From: Guadua angustifolia
Lineage: Eukaryota; Streptophyta; Magnoliopsida; Poales; Poaceae
Assembly (NCBI GenBank): GCA_036346375.1
Contig: JAYEVE010000828.1
Location: 1 to 64,000 of the forward strand
Length of the DNA stretch: 64,000 nt
Direction of reading: 5' to 3'
Below are positions 45,551 through 57,419 of the stretch, piece by piece (the stretch's first letter is position 1; the number at the start of each line of letters is the position of its first letter). The translations under genes and the position numbers were made by a program. Below the pieces are notes generated by a model. It saw nothing but the letters and a program-made list of their open reading frames with translations, did no database searches and was not told where the DNA came from.

Positions 45551-46089
45551 TCAAAATACACTGACATCGTATTTCCCAGACTCGGATTTAATGACAAGCA
45601 CACAAAAACTATTTCCCAGACTCGGATTTGGCCAAATGGGGAGCAAATTTGGATCTGAAAAAGTGGAGGCCGACTTGGCTTGGACTCAAATTAGTTCGTG
45701 TGCAATTTGGATAGGGGAAGAACAAGAACTGACTTGGATTTTTTCTTATAATTTGGTGACTATAGGGTAGATGTAAACGATAAAAATGAACAAACCCTAG
45801 CGGCACCCAACAGCAGCGGCACCCGATAGTAGCGGCTGTAGGTCAAAGGGCGACGACGACTAGTAGCAAACACGAACTAGACCAAAATTAGCACACATGA
45901 ACCAACAACTCGACACGATGATGGATGAAAATTCAATAAAACAAACTGAATTGAAAAAATACAATGGCTAAAAGTGGTTTAGACAAGGGGGAAATTATGT
46001 AGATGCAATTTTTTTGCCTATCTTTGGACTATAGGAATAGAAAATCAATCTACTAAACTAGGATACTAAAATTTTCACCAGGCAATTAT

Positions 46090-46102
46090 GGCTCTAATAC
46101 CA
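46090..46102 (-). promoter_or_regulatory. PBS of the 41.8-47 kb element
   Basis: The minus strand reads TGGTATTAGAGCC, one base from the tRNA-Met PBS, two bases from the LTR edge at 46105. Confidence 0.78.
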
Positions 46103-46104
46103 TA

Positions 46105-46968
46105 TGATGAAAATATTTGACTCGATCTTTCGACGAGAGGGATAACTACAATTCATCAATGTGACGTTGACAATGAGGCTATTTGACCGAGAGAATCAAG
46201 TCCATCCTACAATTGCTACACTACACCCTTGTCGTTATCACCGTGTCCAACACAATTGACCTTTCCTGCAAGCAATCGAGAATCAAGTAATAAAGAAATA
46301 AGCACAAATTGAATTAGATGATGGAAGATGAAGTTTTATTGAATAATGGAGATACTTGAAGTCGTCATAGTTGGTGTAGTCGACACAATTACGCAACTGA
46401 TGTTTTCTGAATGAAAAACAATCTAAACAAGCATAAGGATTAAAAGTGGGGGCCACAAGGGTTATAAGGAGGTGGTGACCAAGGAGGAGCTATCCTAGGG
46501 TTGTGCACCAACAAGAGGGTGCACACAACTTGAGCTCGGATCCGAACATTATTACAAGGCCCAAGTTGTTTCAACAGGTGATGTAGCATATCTCTTTGAT
46601 AATTGTGATGTGTAGACAATGAATCTAATGGTGGGGCTAGATCCACCATTAGAAATGTCTCATCATAAACTTTTAGTCAAGTACTTGAACACCTCCAAGC
46701 TATAAGGATGACTTTGAATTGGACTAGATTTGAAGCAGGGTCAGCTTGGACTTGTTGTGGTTGTAGTGCTGCTCCCTTCACCTTGGTTCTTGAGTAGAAT
46801 AACATCACATGACTTAGATAGCAACCCATCCTCAATAAGAAAAATTGAACTTCTAGAAACGAGCTCACCTGATAATTCAACTATTATGCGTGTGCCCTCG
46901 TCATAGGTCCTTGCCTAGCATCTTGTGGAGGAGTGTTGTGTGTATCTATGGAAATGATGTCCTCATCA
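46105..46968 (-). repeat. 5' LTR of the 41.8-47 kb element
   Basis: 864 bp, starts TGATGAAAATATTTGACTC and ends GATGTCCTCATCA. Differs from the left LTR by many substitutions and by several indels, so the insertion is not recent. Confidence 0.88.
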
Positions 46969-47552
46969 GTAGGTCGGGTGTGGGAGAGGCGAAGACGACA
47001 TCGGTGGAGATGATGACAGAGGCATGGAAGAGGGACATGGCATTGGCAATGGCGGATGGTGTCGGTGGAGACGACAGCATGGGCATGTAAGATGGGTTGG
47101 CAATGTGGGTGTGGGAGAGGTAAAGATGGCCCTGATGGAGATGGTGGAGTGGGCGTGTAAGAGGGACACAACATCAGTGGCAGCAAACAATTTTGTTTGA
47201 GACAGTGGCCCCGGTGTAGGAGAAGTGAAGAGGAGTGGGAGGAGGAAGAAGAGGAAGGTATATGGGCTGTGCTTGGAGAGTATTGATGGGCTAGGCTTAT
47301 AACTGAAATGGGCCTTTTCATGCCAGGTCAGCTCAAGCATGACTTGAGCTACCGTACCATACCATGCCGTGCGATCCATCGGGCCTATTTTCAAGCCTAC
47401 CACGACCCACTATAACATGCCATGCTGGGGCACGCAGCCCACTAGGTTCTGTGCTGATGTGTGTTGGGCCTCTATGGGCATGATCCAATTCCCAAGTCAG
47501 GCCCAACAAGTGATGAAGATGTAATGGGTGTGCTTGTTGGCAACACTACTAG
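46969..47552. other. low-complexity remnant, no gene
   Basis: Runs of GGTGGAGATGATG-type purine-rich words give long but meaningless Pro/Ser/His-rich minus-strand frames (46884-47403). The part 47330-47470 (CCATACCATGCCGTGCG, CATGCTGGGGCACG) resembles 41580-41700. Confidence 0.45.
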
Positions 47553-48310
47553 AGATCAAGGTTTTAAATTTCGTTTTCGATCACATCTCGGGGGTGACTG
47601 AAATCCAAAATTTCGACGAGATTTCAGAATTTCAACCTATATCCGACCAAAATTCAAAAACCAAATTTCAAATCCAGAATTTTTTAGGAATCCTAAACCA
47701 AAATTTCAACCAAAATCACCAAAATTTCGATGAAACGGACCAAAATTTCGATGATTTTTAACCCCTTGTGAAATGGTCTCCCGAGGCAACACAAATTGGG
47801 GAAATATGAAAGAATCATGCAAGCATTTATCTATATTTTCTATCTGTTTGAATGCAAAACACTAAATATTTGCACATAAAATTCCCAAGTTAGGGTTTAG
47901 GCCAAAATCCAAGTTAGGGTTTAGGCGAAATACTTCATTTAAGGCTGAAATCGGTTAGGGTTTAGGGTTTTAGCCGAAATACAATTTCAAGATAAAATGC
48001 ATCATTCAAGGATAAAATCCAAGTTAAAGTTTATGGTTTAGGCCAAAATCGAAGTTAGGGTTTAGGCCGAAATCTAAGTTAGGGTTAGGGTTACATAATT
48101 TGTATATGTATTTTTTGCAAACTTTTCACATGTATTCATCATAAAAGCATTATAATTCGCCATAAAAAATTAGTGTGAAAACTGGTACAAAAACCTGAAA
48201 TCTCTGCAAAATTTACCAAAATCACTGTAACAACTTTAATTTTTAATTTTTTTATCCCACCGAGATTTCAAATCTCGGTCCCGCTGAATCGTAAATCTCT
48301 ATGAAATTTT
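47553..48310. repeat. unclassified element, same family as 360-1757
   Basis: Starts CAAGGTTTTAAATTTCGTTT, the reverse of the right end at about 1740, and ends in AGATTTCAAATCTCGG. The interior consists of repeated CCAAAATTTC words and a telomere-like stretch. Non-coding. Confidence 0.45.
47880..48090. repeat. degenerate telomere-like minisatellite
   Basis: Repeated AAGTTAGGGTTTAGGCC and GGTTAGGGTTTAGGG words, about 25-30 bp apart, interspersed with GAAATAC. The TTTAGGG heptamer is the plant telomere unit, but here it is embedded in a longer repeat and is not a true telomeric array. Confidence 0.6.
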
Positions 48311-48497
48311 GAGGCCAAATATCATAGGGAACATGCAAAAAAAATAGATAGAGACAGTGCTTCCCAAGGGAACATTCTCTAGTGACAACCTGGCCGAAAT
48401 CTGAAATCTCGGTGAGATTTTGAGACCAAATATCCTAGGGAACATGAAAAAAAAACAGATAGGGACAGTGCTTCCCTAGGAACGTTCCCTAGTGACA
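48304..48497. repeat. tandem duplication, about 112 bp unit
   Basis: GAGGCCAAATATCATAGGGA at about 48311 and GAGACCAAATATCCTAGGGA at about 48421. Each is followed by AACATG, an A run, GACAGTGCTTCCC and an AACATTC/AACGTTC word. Confidence 0.8.
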
Positions 48498-48540
48498 GTA
48501 GTTAACAATGCCACGTTGGCGCCCGGGAGATTGGCGCCAC

Positions 48541-49394
48541 TGACACTCTTTAAAATTTGTGATTCACTTTATGACACCTTAGCCCACTGTCATAGACTCA
48601 GATGGACCCATATATCATAAACACATCGCTAAATGCCAACGAATTGAGTGTCATTGGACTAATTTTTCCCACACCCAAAGGGTACTTCGTATCCCATGGA
48701 CCATCATAGATACTGTGGGGAACATTTCAGGCCCTAGGGGAACTGTGGATTTCTACTTTCTAGCAGTGCAAGGTCACTTAGATCCATAGAAATGCGTGGC
48801 CTACGTGTACGACTGATGCTGAGCTAACCTGTACAGATGCCTATGCTGATGCATGGCATAAACATTGCAGAGACCAACAGGCAGTTCTCCAGAATACCAA
48901 TAATCCTCTTCTGGAATGGTCAGTACTTGTTTGCGCTAAATTTCTTGCTATGTGCACCTGGCCCTCTACTGATTCTATTATTTACCAAAACTCTCCACGT
49001 CGTGCATCCGCGACAGCAGATGTATTTCTGTAGAGAGAAGGGAAACTGATTGGATGATCAATCAATGACCATTCGAAATTGTTTTAGTATATTAACCACC
49101 TTTTTTTTTGACAGTTTAAGCTTTTGAGCGAATTGGTTGAGGCATGAAACTTACTAGAAAGTCATACAAAATATAAAATCCTCATTCTCAACAGAGCAAT
49201 TTCGTTTGAAACAAACTCTCCTACAGAGTGCATGCATGCAAGTTCTGTTGTGCCAAGGCATTTCAGTTTTTGACACCCTTTAAAATTCGTGTTTCGGTAT
49301 TTAACATCCTAGCTTATAGTCATAGACTCAGCTGGATCCGCATGTCATACACACAGACGTTGAGGCACACGAATTGAGTGTCATTTTCTGAAAT
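48541..49394. repeat. pair of direct repeats (about 120 bp) flanking about 600 bp
   Basis: 48541-48661 and 49271-49394 share TGACACYCTTTAAAATT, GTCATAGACTCAG.TGGA and CGAATTGAGTGTCATT. Between them no gene is seen. They could be ends of a small element or an old local duplication; there is no target duplication evidence. Confidence 0.6.
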
Positions 49395-49488
49395 TTCTGC
49401 AAAAACACAGATCAGATGTTAGGAATATGTAGACATAAGAAGTTCAGAACCATTGGCACAACCCAACTACCTCATTGGGCACCTTGTC

Positions 49489-50887
49489 CAGTGGCGGATC
49501 TATGATTTTAGGTTAGGGTATGCCGAGCTAATGCTATAATATACAATTCGGTAAAATCCAATGAACAATTCGATAAACAACTACAAATGTTGTCGAGAAA
49601 TTCGGTATACGAGTATAAAATAACTAAAAACATAATAATAAAAGTATAAATTACAATATAAATAGTTCGAACATTTTAAGTATGAAATATGCATAAAAGA
49701 AGCTACGCACCTACAATAGTTTAAAGAATAAAATATTACTTATTGTCCTTCTTGTCTAGCCTCCGCTTCTAATAGCCATGAAACTCTTGATCGGGGTTCA
49801 AAAACCGAAATTGAAAATCACGCCGAAATTAGCAGATATGCAAAAATCGCTAAAAACCGCTCAAAACCGTCAAAAATCAAGAGTTTAAAAATTAAAAAAT
49901 TTGAAAAAGTGAAAAATAAAAATCGTTTTGCTTATGAAAACCGCGTTTTTCATGAAAAACCGTATGATTTTCACCGAAAACCGACCCGACCATTTGAATG
50001 TTCTTCGAAAATGGTTTTGAGCGGTTTTTCAACGAAAACCACGGTTTTTCACAAAAATCGCTCACATAAATTTTTTTAAAATTTTAAAAAATAATTTTTT
50101 TAATTAGAATGGTTTTTTTATCTCGAACCGGAGCGATAAGGTCGAAAACCGTGGTTTTTCGAGCTGTTTTCGGCGGTTTTGTGAACCATGCTCTTGATTA
50201 TATCATTTTCATCAACTTGGAAGAAAATATCTCGCTCAATAAATATTTTCAGAAAAGAGATGCAATGTTTAGGAAAAAAGATGAAGCAAAGAAGAAATTT
50301 CTCTTTGCTTCTCGTTTTGCAATGTTTCCTAAAAGAGATGAAGCAAAGAAGACCTTCTTTCTTTGCATGTTTCGGAAAACAGATGCAATGTCTTTATTCC
50401 TCTTCATAATTCAACAACTCTACAAACAAAAAACAATGCATCAACAAGCAACTCTCTAGTCTCTAGCAAAGTAGCAATTATATTTGTTTCTACTCTATAA
50501 ATCAACTAGCAATCTTGCACTCAAATCACATGTAGGATCGATATATATTAATATAGCAATCAGAGGGGAGTGAATGATTACGCGGAAGCTAAAATAAATT
50601 TTTATTGATTCTCAAATCACCCCTAAACAAATTATAAAAAACTGCTCCGGTTTCAGAAAAACAGACTGACACATATTAACTAAAACAATAATTTATGAAG
50701 ATCCAACCGTTGGATTGATGTCAAATTTTAACTGTAGAAACTAGATTCAATTTCGAAGCTAACCCAAGAAGAATCAACTCAATCGGATCTACGGATCTAA
50801 ATATATGACCTTCACAAGCTGACTGTATGAGATAATGACGGTATTATGGACTGTATTGGCCCGACATACCCTGTAGATCCGCCCCTG
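49489..50887. mobile_element. hAT-2, non-autonomous, with nested LTR fragment
   Basis: Left end CAGTGGCGGATCTATGA, right end (reverse-complemented) CAGGGGCGGATCTACAGG. Exact 8-bp target duplication ACCTTGTC at 49481-49488 and 50888-50895. 1399 bp. No transposase domain is seen. The interior has many AAAAACCG-type words, and a frame at 50109-50459 with Lys-rich repeats (KRDEAKK) arises from a local repeat. Confidence 0.9.
50540..50870 (+). repeat. LTR fragment inside hAT-2
   Basis: AGAGGGGAGTGAATGATTAC, TTTTTATTGATTCTCAAATC and GAAACTAGATTCAATTTCGA match, in reverse complement, sequence at 56590-56830. The AGAGGGG-GTGAAT word is typical of Copia LTR starts in grasses. Boundaries approximate. 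Confidence 0.55.
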
Positions 50888-51239
50888 ACCTTGTCATTAG
50901 AACCAGCCTCAGATATCTATTTCCAATTTCTTTTCCGGTCTCCTTTCCCTCAAAGCATCTGTATGTGGTTCTACTCTCCGGCCCATTAATACATCCAGTA
51001 TGCTATTGCTGGTTCGTTCTTCTGTTACTCATGCCCTGGTGGCCTCACCACTAAGCAAGTATTAATATCGTTTTCTAGCGTGTGGTCTGCCATCAGGTTT
51101 TCATCGGAAGGTAAATCTAATCTCTTTTATACAAGTTTCTGGACCATGAGTGACAGTGCAGGTGATATATATATATAGCGATGACAAGTAAATATTAGTT
51201 TAGATCACTTTTGTTTCTTAATATAGGAGCACCAATCGG

Positions 51240-51989
51240 CAGGGGGTATCCATAGGGGGGGCACCTACGCCCCCCCCCCTCCCCAAGTTAGATAAATTTA
51301 TGGAAAACTCGTCTATAAATTTAGGGAAGCTATCGAGTTAAATAATCGGTTTAGTGAATCTTCGATAGAATTTTTGAGATGCATTGCTTGTCTAGACTCA
51401 AGAGATTCATTTGCAAATTTTGAACATGAAAGCACAACTTGACTTATTTATTGATGACTTGAGAAGAGAAGAATTTTCAAGCTGTGATGATCTTGTTAGT
51501 CTCGCGGTGATGATGGTTGAAGCAAAAAAGCAGGTTGTTTATCCATTAGTCTATAGACTTATTGAATTAGCATTAGTTTTACCTGTGGGTACAGCTACAG
51601 TTGAAAGGACTTTCTCGGCAATGAAGATTATCAAGACATATTTGCGGAATAAGATAAGTGATGACTGGTTAAATGATCTCATTGTATACTACATCGAGCG
51701 AGACATATTTTTGAAGATAGATATGGAAGATATTTTGTAACGTTTTCAAAACATAAAACTCCGTAAATATCAACTATCAACTCTTAAGAAGTAATGATCA
51801 GTACATTTTTTTCTTTGTAATGTTACGTATTTATATTATATACGACTGTTAGATAAGTGTTGGTATTTTTATATTATATATATAATTTTGTCATGTTCTA
51901 TGTTCTGAAAAAAATACTATATATATATATATTAGTTTGGAGGTCTTAATTTTAGCCTCCTCCTTTCTAAGTTTCTGGATACACCACTG
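51240..51989. mobile_element. hAT-3, internally deleted, with transposase remnant
   Basis: Left end CAGGGGGTATCCATAGG, right end (reverse-complemented) CAGTGGTGTATCCAG. Exact 8-bp target duplication CCAATCGG at 51232-51239 and 51990-51997. 750 bp. Contains the C-terminal part of a hAT transposase in the plus orientation. A C-rich run (about 51268-51281) lies near the left end. Immediately right of it lies a degenerate miR2118-like motif. Confidence 0.9.
51411..51740 (+). pseudogene. hAT transposase C-terminal dimerisation domain
   Basis: The frame contains YPLVYRLIELALVLPVGTAT followed by VERTFSAMKIIKTYLRNKI and DDWLNDLIVYYIERDIF, ending in a stop. This is the hAT C-terminal dimerisation domain (Dimer_Tnp_hAT), in the form found with the TTF-type zinc finger / DUF4371 transposases. 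The BED or zinc finger and the catalytic RNase H-like fold are absent: upstream sequence has stops in this frame and the element is only 750 bp. The first methionine is probably not a real start. It cannot transpose DNA alone. Confidence 0.88.
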
Positions 51990-51997
51990 CCAATCGG

Positions 51998-53772
51998 GGC
52001 TTGGGAAACGATAGGAAATGGGATTTCAGGATCAGGATGGGGCAGTCAAGCACGCACAGATAATTTTGTGGTTACACCAGCTTGGATAGCAGCCCCCAAA
52101 TGCGCTTGTGCCGTGTGCTTGTCTCACATATACTGCTGCACCCGGCCATAGAACTTACAACAAAACAAACAGCTCTATTGTACCTTCCCAGGTCATTTTC
52201 GAAGGACTAAGCTTGCATGTTGGTTAATTCTGTACAGAATAAAAAATTGTGAAGCTAGCTTCAGAGTCTGCTTCTACTGGAGAATAATCGGATGTTGAGT
52301 GTAGAAGCTCCAACTATACACAGAGATCATGCTTGCGTTATCAGTATATACATCAGGTCTGTCATAAAGGTTACTCATATTCTAATCTTTTATGATGTGA
52401 AGAGGTGCGCTACAAGAATTTCTAGATAAATCTTAATAGGATTATAACTCATGCTTCTATTTAGGGCAGGATTCCTACTTTTCTTTAGAGAAGGACTAGA
52501 GTGACTATATAAAACCTTGAGATATTGCCATATAGAACATAGGTAAAGAAGCAAGCTACAAGCCAAACAATGAAACAAGAGAAACTCATCCAAAGTAGAG
52601 GTGCACGAGAGGATAGATGCCGGGTTATTTTTTTCACTAGATTCTAGAGTAGCGCAAGGATTCGAGGGTTCTAAAATATTTGACAGAGTTGCGATAGAGT
52701 GATAATGCCTTTTACCTTTTTGAGGTGGTGCTTAAGGAAATTACAGTCGGCTCCACCAACTCTTTCTCTCTCATTGTGATTTATTCATTTCCGTTATTTC
52801 GGTTCTCTCTATGAGTTCAACCACTTCGTTCTCCAGACCATGCACACTCATGTCTTATCACACAAACTCTAATCCGATCCAGAGACCACTACACATAAAA
52901 AGGGTTATTAAAGTGTACATGGTGTGTAGCTAGTTCCTTGTCCTGTAGCAAGAGCAGGAGCATTGCAGCAAAAAGAGGTTCCGTGGTAGATGTGAGTCAC
53001 TGGCATAGAGGCATATATCCGAGTGGATAAGTATATATATGTTGTGATGTATCACTTCATAGTTGACAGAGCATCATTAACGACCACCATTGATAATCAG
53101 TAGTTCACCCCACTTATCCCAGTCAGAGATCCACTGTTCTGTTTCAAAATATAAGGGATATAGTTTTTGTATGTCTGTTTCAAAATATAAGTATACATGC
53201 GAATTTATTGATGTTTTTCCTTGTCTGCCCTTATTTATCACACCTTCTCTCCCCTACATTTGTAAGTAATACTCTCGCAAAATATTCTGTCACATTTCAA
53301 AGGTATTCATAGCATAGTAGCATTGTCATTTCCTCTTAGCTTTCTCTTGGTCTTGCAATTATATTAGTCCTCGTGTCTAACCAAAATACGTCTTATAAAT
53401 TGAATATCATTGGTTACTTCTAGGCTTCTAGCACTAGTAGTATGGTTCACAAGTTGAAATGAAGTAGCACAGTTCAACTACTTTCTCCTAATTACTTTGA
53501 TTCCCCACCGAGGCAGTCAGACACCCACCCACCTTTGTTTCTGCCACTGACATCTCCTCTCCGCTCCTTATGCTCCATCAACTGATTTCTTGCACTGCAG
53601 AAAATCTAGAAATTGCATCTTACGCCTTCACATACAAATGTTGAAAGTGATCTTGATGTTTTCATGGTTCTTCTTCCCCCAAATTAAATAGCAATGGTGG
53701 TTCTACTTCATGTATTTCAACATATGTGGCAATCTCACTTAAGCATTGTTAATTTCCTTAGGTCAATCAATC
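51998..53772. other. no protein gene; possible degraded PHAS unit and Stowaway remnant
   Basis: 52000-52100 begins with a degenerate miR2118-like motif. At 53145-53400 the words TTTCAAAATATAAG and CCAAAATACGTCTTATAAATTG suggest a decayed Stowaway-like MITE without clear ends. 53500-53600 is pyrimidine-rich (CACCTTTGTTTCTGCC, CATCTCCTCTCCGCTCC), similar in composition to PHAS leaders. Confidence 0.4.
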
Positions 53773-53794
53773 TTGGCATAGGAGGCATTAGGAA
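53773..53794 (+). promoter_or_regulatory. candidate miR2118 target site 10
   Basis: Core ATAGGAGGCATTAGGAA. 3 mismatches and 1 wobble, seed and cleavage position paired. An acceptor-like TTAATTTCCTTAG ends 11 nt upstream. Confidence 0.62.
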
Positions 53795-54552
53795 AGTCTA
53801 GGTAACGGGCTAAAGAGCGGCACATCTATGAGGGGCACACAAATATTAAACCCGTAACCATCAATATTTGCCCATGTCACAGAGATCTTAGTGTGTGAGT
53901 AGGCATATAAATGAGCTGAGCTTGAGCAAGCCTGCCATCTCAGGCTCGAGCTTGGTAAAAACTTGAGCCGAGCTTGAAGAGTTTGAGTTGGGATTCGAGG
54001 TTGACCTAGGCTCGAGTGAGGCTCAGTCCAAGCCTGTTCTATCCTCGCCTCTAACTGCGACCACAGCAGCTACTGCACCGCATGGGACGTCTCGCCTTCT
54101 TACTCTCACTTTCCATCTCTTCAGCTTGGTCGTCACCGGTGGCGGTGGGTGTTGGCAGAGACATAAAACGACGGGCAAATTAGAGGGGCAACAATGCCAA
54201 ATAGACATTTCTTCCTTGGATTATCTCGGGGGTATATAGTCGCAACAGAGCTCACATGCTAGGCGTTGACATTGAATTCTTAAGTTGACATACAAACAGT
54301 AGTGATTTGTATTGGTTAAGTGGGTGTCCTGCCAAAAAGTAAAACTACGGGTTAGCCATACGATGCATATACAGTGCTTCATCAGGCGTACCATGCTGTA
54401 AGAACATGGCAAATTAAATACGTGCTGTTGAAAGAAGGTATTGTAGCATGGCTGCGGTAGAAACTTGAGTGGTGAAAGCCCAATAATATAAATTTAACAA
54501 AGTATTCTTTCCTTTGCTAAAGTTCGCGTGCTTGGACCACAGCCCCAATGAA
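53795..54552. other. downstream body of unit 10 and old element fragment
   Basis: 53900-54040 carries repeated GAGCTTGAG / GGCTCGAG words, typical of a family of old hAT-like termini, in one orientation only. Frames at 53988-54239 have no recognised domain. Confidence 0.4.
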
Positions 54553-56101
54553 TAGGGGTGAAAATGAGCTAGATATTTTCTGTCTGATCCAGGGCTAGAT
54601 TTAACTATCCAGCTGAATCCGGGACAGGATCTGGATACTTTGAATCCAGATTACGGATCGAATTCAAGGTAACCAATATCCGGTAAATACAGGATAGATC
54701 TTGATATTCGGATTTTTCATATTCGGATAACTGAATTATCTCTGTTCGGATATCTTGACCCGTTTTCGAAAGAAACCCCCAAATCTGAGCTCCCACACAC
54801 ATGGACAGCGACAGTGACGGCCGTGGCTCCATATGTATCTGCAGTTTGCCAACATTACCGTGGAGAGGCTGGAGGTGCTCCGGTGGGTAGGTTCTTACGA
54901 TCCAACTTTGGTCACCTCCGGATGCTGTCGGTCCTCCATTTCTCTCCTATGGACGGCAAGGGCTTCATTTCGATCAGGACAGTCTAAGAATTCTTAAACA
55001 CTTTTCAAGCATTCACCGTCTCCAACTTCTTCTTTTCAAACTGGAAGAAAACCGTGGCAAAGCACCGCAAGGGCCATAGGATCATGCTGTTTGCAGCAGG
55101 AAAAGGAGGACGCATGTAAGGAAGCTTTGCTACTGAGGCTCGGATGGAAGCCGGCAGGAAGGAGGACAGGCACAGGTGACAGTAACACAAGTGCTTCCAT
55201 GCCACCATCAGTGCATTCTGCTGATAGAATTTCTGATAGAATTCCTAAGTTAGGCTAACTAGCATCTCCTGTTGTCAACTGTTGTCAAATGTGTATCTGA
55301 GGCTATGGTCGGCCTCACAGCAACCTACGGTCATTTGTAATGATACTGTTGCTACTGTTGTCTTCTCTTTTTTCTCTTCCTTGTGAATGAATGGCTTGCT
55401 AATCTTTAAAAAAAAACCATCTCCAACTTCTGATTGCCATTCAATCCGTGAGTTCTTCTTACTCATGGACATAATTATGCAATGTCATAAACAGTACAGA
55501 GTTCTCACTGCGAAGTATGTGCCGTGCCACTGAGATAACTTGATGTCACTTGACAATTGTAACAAGTTCGGATAACCTGATGTCAATCGCCAACCTGTTG
55601 GAGCTTATTGCTCATTAATCTAAGAGCTAGCAAACTCAATCTAGTTCGACAAGGAACGATACACAGTTTGGTTCATGTTATAGTTACACTCCCTCCAGTC
55701 ACAAGTAATTATTATTTTGGATATAGGTACAATTAAGCTTTTGAAACTTTGATTGCTAATATCTTTTTAAATATTTAAATTGGAGTTACAAAACAACAAC
55801 TATTTCTAACCGAATAGAGTAACTTGCTAGTATGGCCATGAACTCGTGTGGTTTTATTCAATATATACTATTTATGTACATGTGCACTATTCGTATATTT
55901 TTATCTGTTTTCGACTCGAATCCGTCATATATCCGTCACGTGTCCGTATCCCGAATAACCCGGATTCATATCCATATCCGACTAGCCTGTATTCGTATCT
56001 GTATCTGGCTAGCCCGCATTAGATTCCAAATCTGGGAAAAAATATAGATTAGGATACGGAAAGAGCAATATCCAACCATATCCGACCCGTTTTCACCCCT
56101 A
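54553..56101. mobile_element. hAT-4, non-autonomous
   Basis: Ends TAGGGGTGAAAATGAG and (reverse-complemented) TAGGGGTGAAAACGGG. Flanks CCAATGAA (54545-54552) and GCAATGAA (56102-56109) match at 7 of 8 bases. Both termini are followed by GGATA/CGGATA-rich subterminal sequence. 1549 bp, no transposase. A short CTCCCTCCAGTCACAAG word at 55691 hints at a nested Stowaway relic. Confidence 0.85.
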
Positions 56102-56589
56102 GCAATGAATCTGCATATGCTATTGTGAAATCATGTGCTAAAAAATTGGCTTAGTATGAAATTAGCATTGCAAAGCGGTTGTGCTCATAGCATATGTGGT
56201 GCTTGTGCATATAATGTTTCAGATGATTACTTAATATGTTTGTGATAGTATGGTAATGGTTTTGCTTGATGCAATGCGCTCGTGTGAGTGGTTGTATGGA
56301 CTGATCTTGAGTCAAGTTGTGAACTTGTGCTTGTATACGGTTTCATGTTTGTTTATGTGCAGGTGTTGCTTGAGTGTAAACGTGGTTGATGACGGGACCA
56401 GAACTAGGTTCATAGAGGAACTGAGGTTCGGGACTAGATTAAGGGAGAAACCGAGGTCTTAGTGGTCAAGAATGTCATGCGAGATGTTTGGACTAGAGAA
56501 TGGTGCACGTGGAGGCGAGTGAGTCACACGAGAGTGGCAGGTGGGTCGTACACATGCATGTGTGAATTTTGGGCACATTGGGTTAGTTT

Positions 56590-56830
56590 CGAAATTGAAT
56601 CTAGTTTCTACAGTCTAAATTTCTCGTCAATCTAACAGTGGTATCTTCGGAAATTACCGTTTTAGTGAACATATATCAATATGTTTTCGTGGAAACTGAA
56701 GCAATCTTCCATAATTCATTTAGGGTTGTTTTGAGAATCATTAAAAAATTGGTTTTAGCTTTCACGCAATCATTCACCCCCTCTAATCACCTGGACATAG
56801 AAGTGTTAATGAGCTTAATGAGAATCTAAT
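56590..56830 (-). repeat. LTR fragment (same family as 50540-50870)
   Basis: The minus strand reads AGAGGGGGTGAATGATTGC near 56790 and continues with AAAACCAATTTTTTAATGAT, matching the fragment in hAT-2. Positions 56110-56589 and 56831-57419 contain no gene I recognise. Confidence 0.55.
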
Positions 56831-57419
56831 TAGGGAGTAACTTCTCACCACAAAGACATTTGTTTTGGATCTTTTTACATCGAAGTCATTTTTTTAAAAG
56901 GACTCATCTTGATGAAAGATATTTTGTAAAACAAAATTATGCTGTTAGCTTCACAAGTTGCACAAAATTTTCTTTCCAGTACATTATTTTGCCTTCATCT
57001 TTACTGTCCCAGAAGTTTCCTGTCTTTCCACCTTCTTTCCTTGAGCTCCTTATCTACCACAAGTCCACAACATACTTGAACAAATGAGATGAATCTGCTT
57101 GTATTGCATTTCAAAATCTTGACTTGAAATGATTCTACAGCATGTTTATGCAATGTCTAATCTCGCCTGAAGCTCAACATGTTGCTTCTCTAGGAGCATC
57201 AATCTTGGATGGGAATTGTTGCAAATGGGTAGATAATGAACTGATCGGCTGCATGGACTGACATCGTGTGACAAAACCACTGTTGAGGGCATGGTTGCCC
57301 TCCTTGATTCGGGTATCCTCTCTAGGAATGTAAGAAGGGCAATCAACGTGTTGAAATGGTGACAGCATCTGAGGATTCTGCGTAAACTGTTCTTCTTTTT
57401 CACGTATTATTGAATTAAT

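Larger units (their letters stand above)
41770..46968 (-). mobile_element. Gypsy-type LTR element, non-autonomous, with nested LTR fragments
   Basis: Direct LTRs of 904 and 864 bp, TGATGAAA...CATCA. PBS (minus strand TGGTATTAGAGCC) next to the right LTR, purine tract next to the left LTR, so it is minus-oriented. Flanks GCAGG (41765-41769) and GTAGG (46969-46973) are a one-mismatch 5-bp duplication. The 3.4-kb interior has no gag or pol. It holds a Copia-like LTR fragment and a Gypsy-2-type LTR fragment. The Gypsy label rests on the Met-type PBS and general layout only. Confidence 0.8.

Noticed and set aside
46884..47403. Two 145-codon minus-strand frames rich in His, Pro and Ser
   Set aside because: Product of purine-rich low-complexity GGTGGAGATGATG repeats; overlapping frames of equal length.
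50109..50459. Lys-rich frame with KRDEAKK repeats
   Set aside because: Comes from a short local repeat inside a non-autonomous hAT; not a transposase.
57204..57225. Sequence CTTGGATGGGAATTGTTG resembling a miR2118 site
   Set aside because: About half of the 22 positions differ, including the seed side. At most a fossil.
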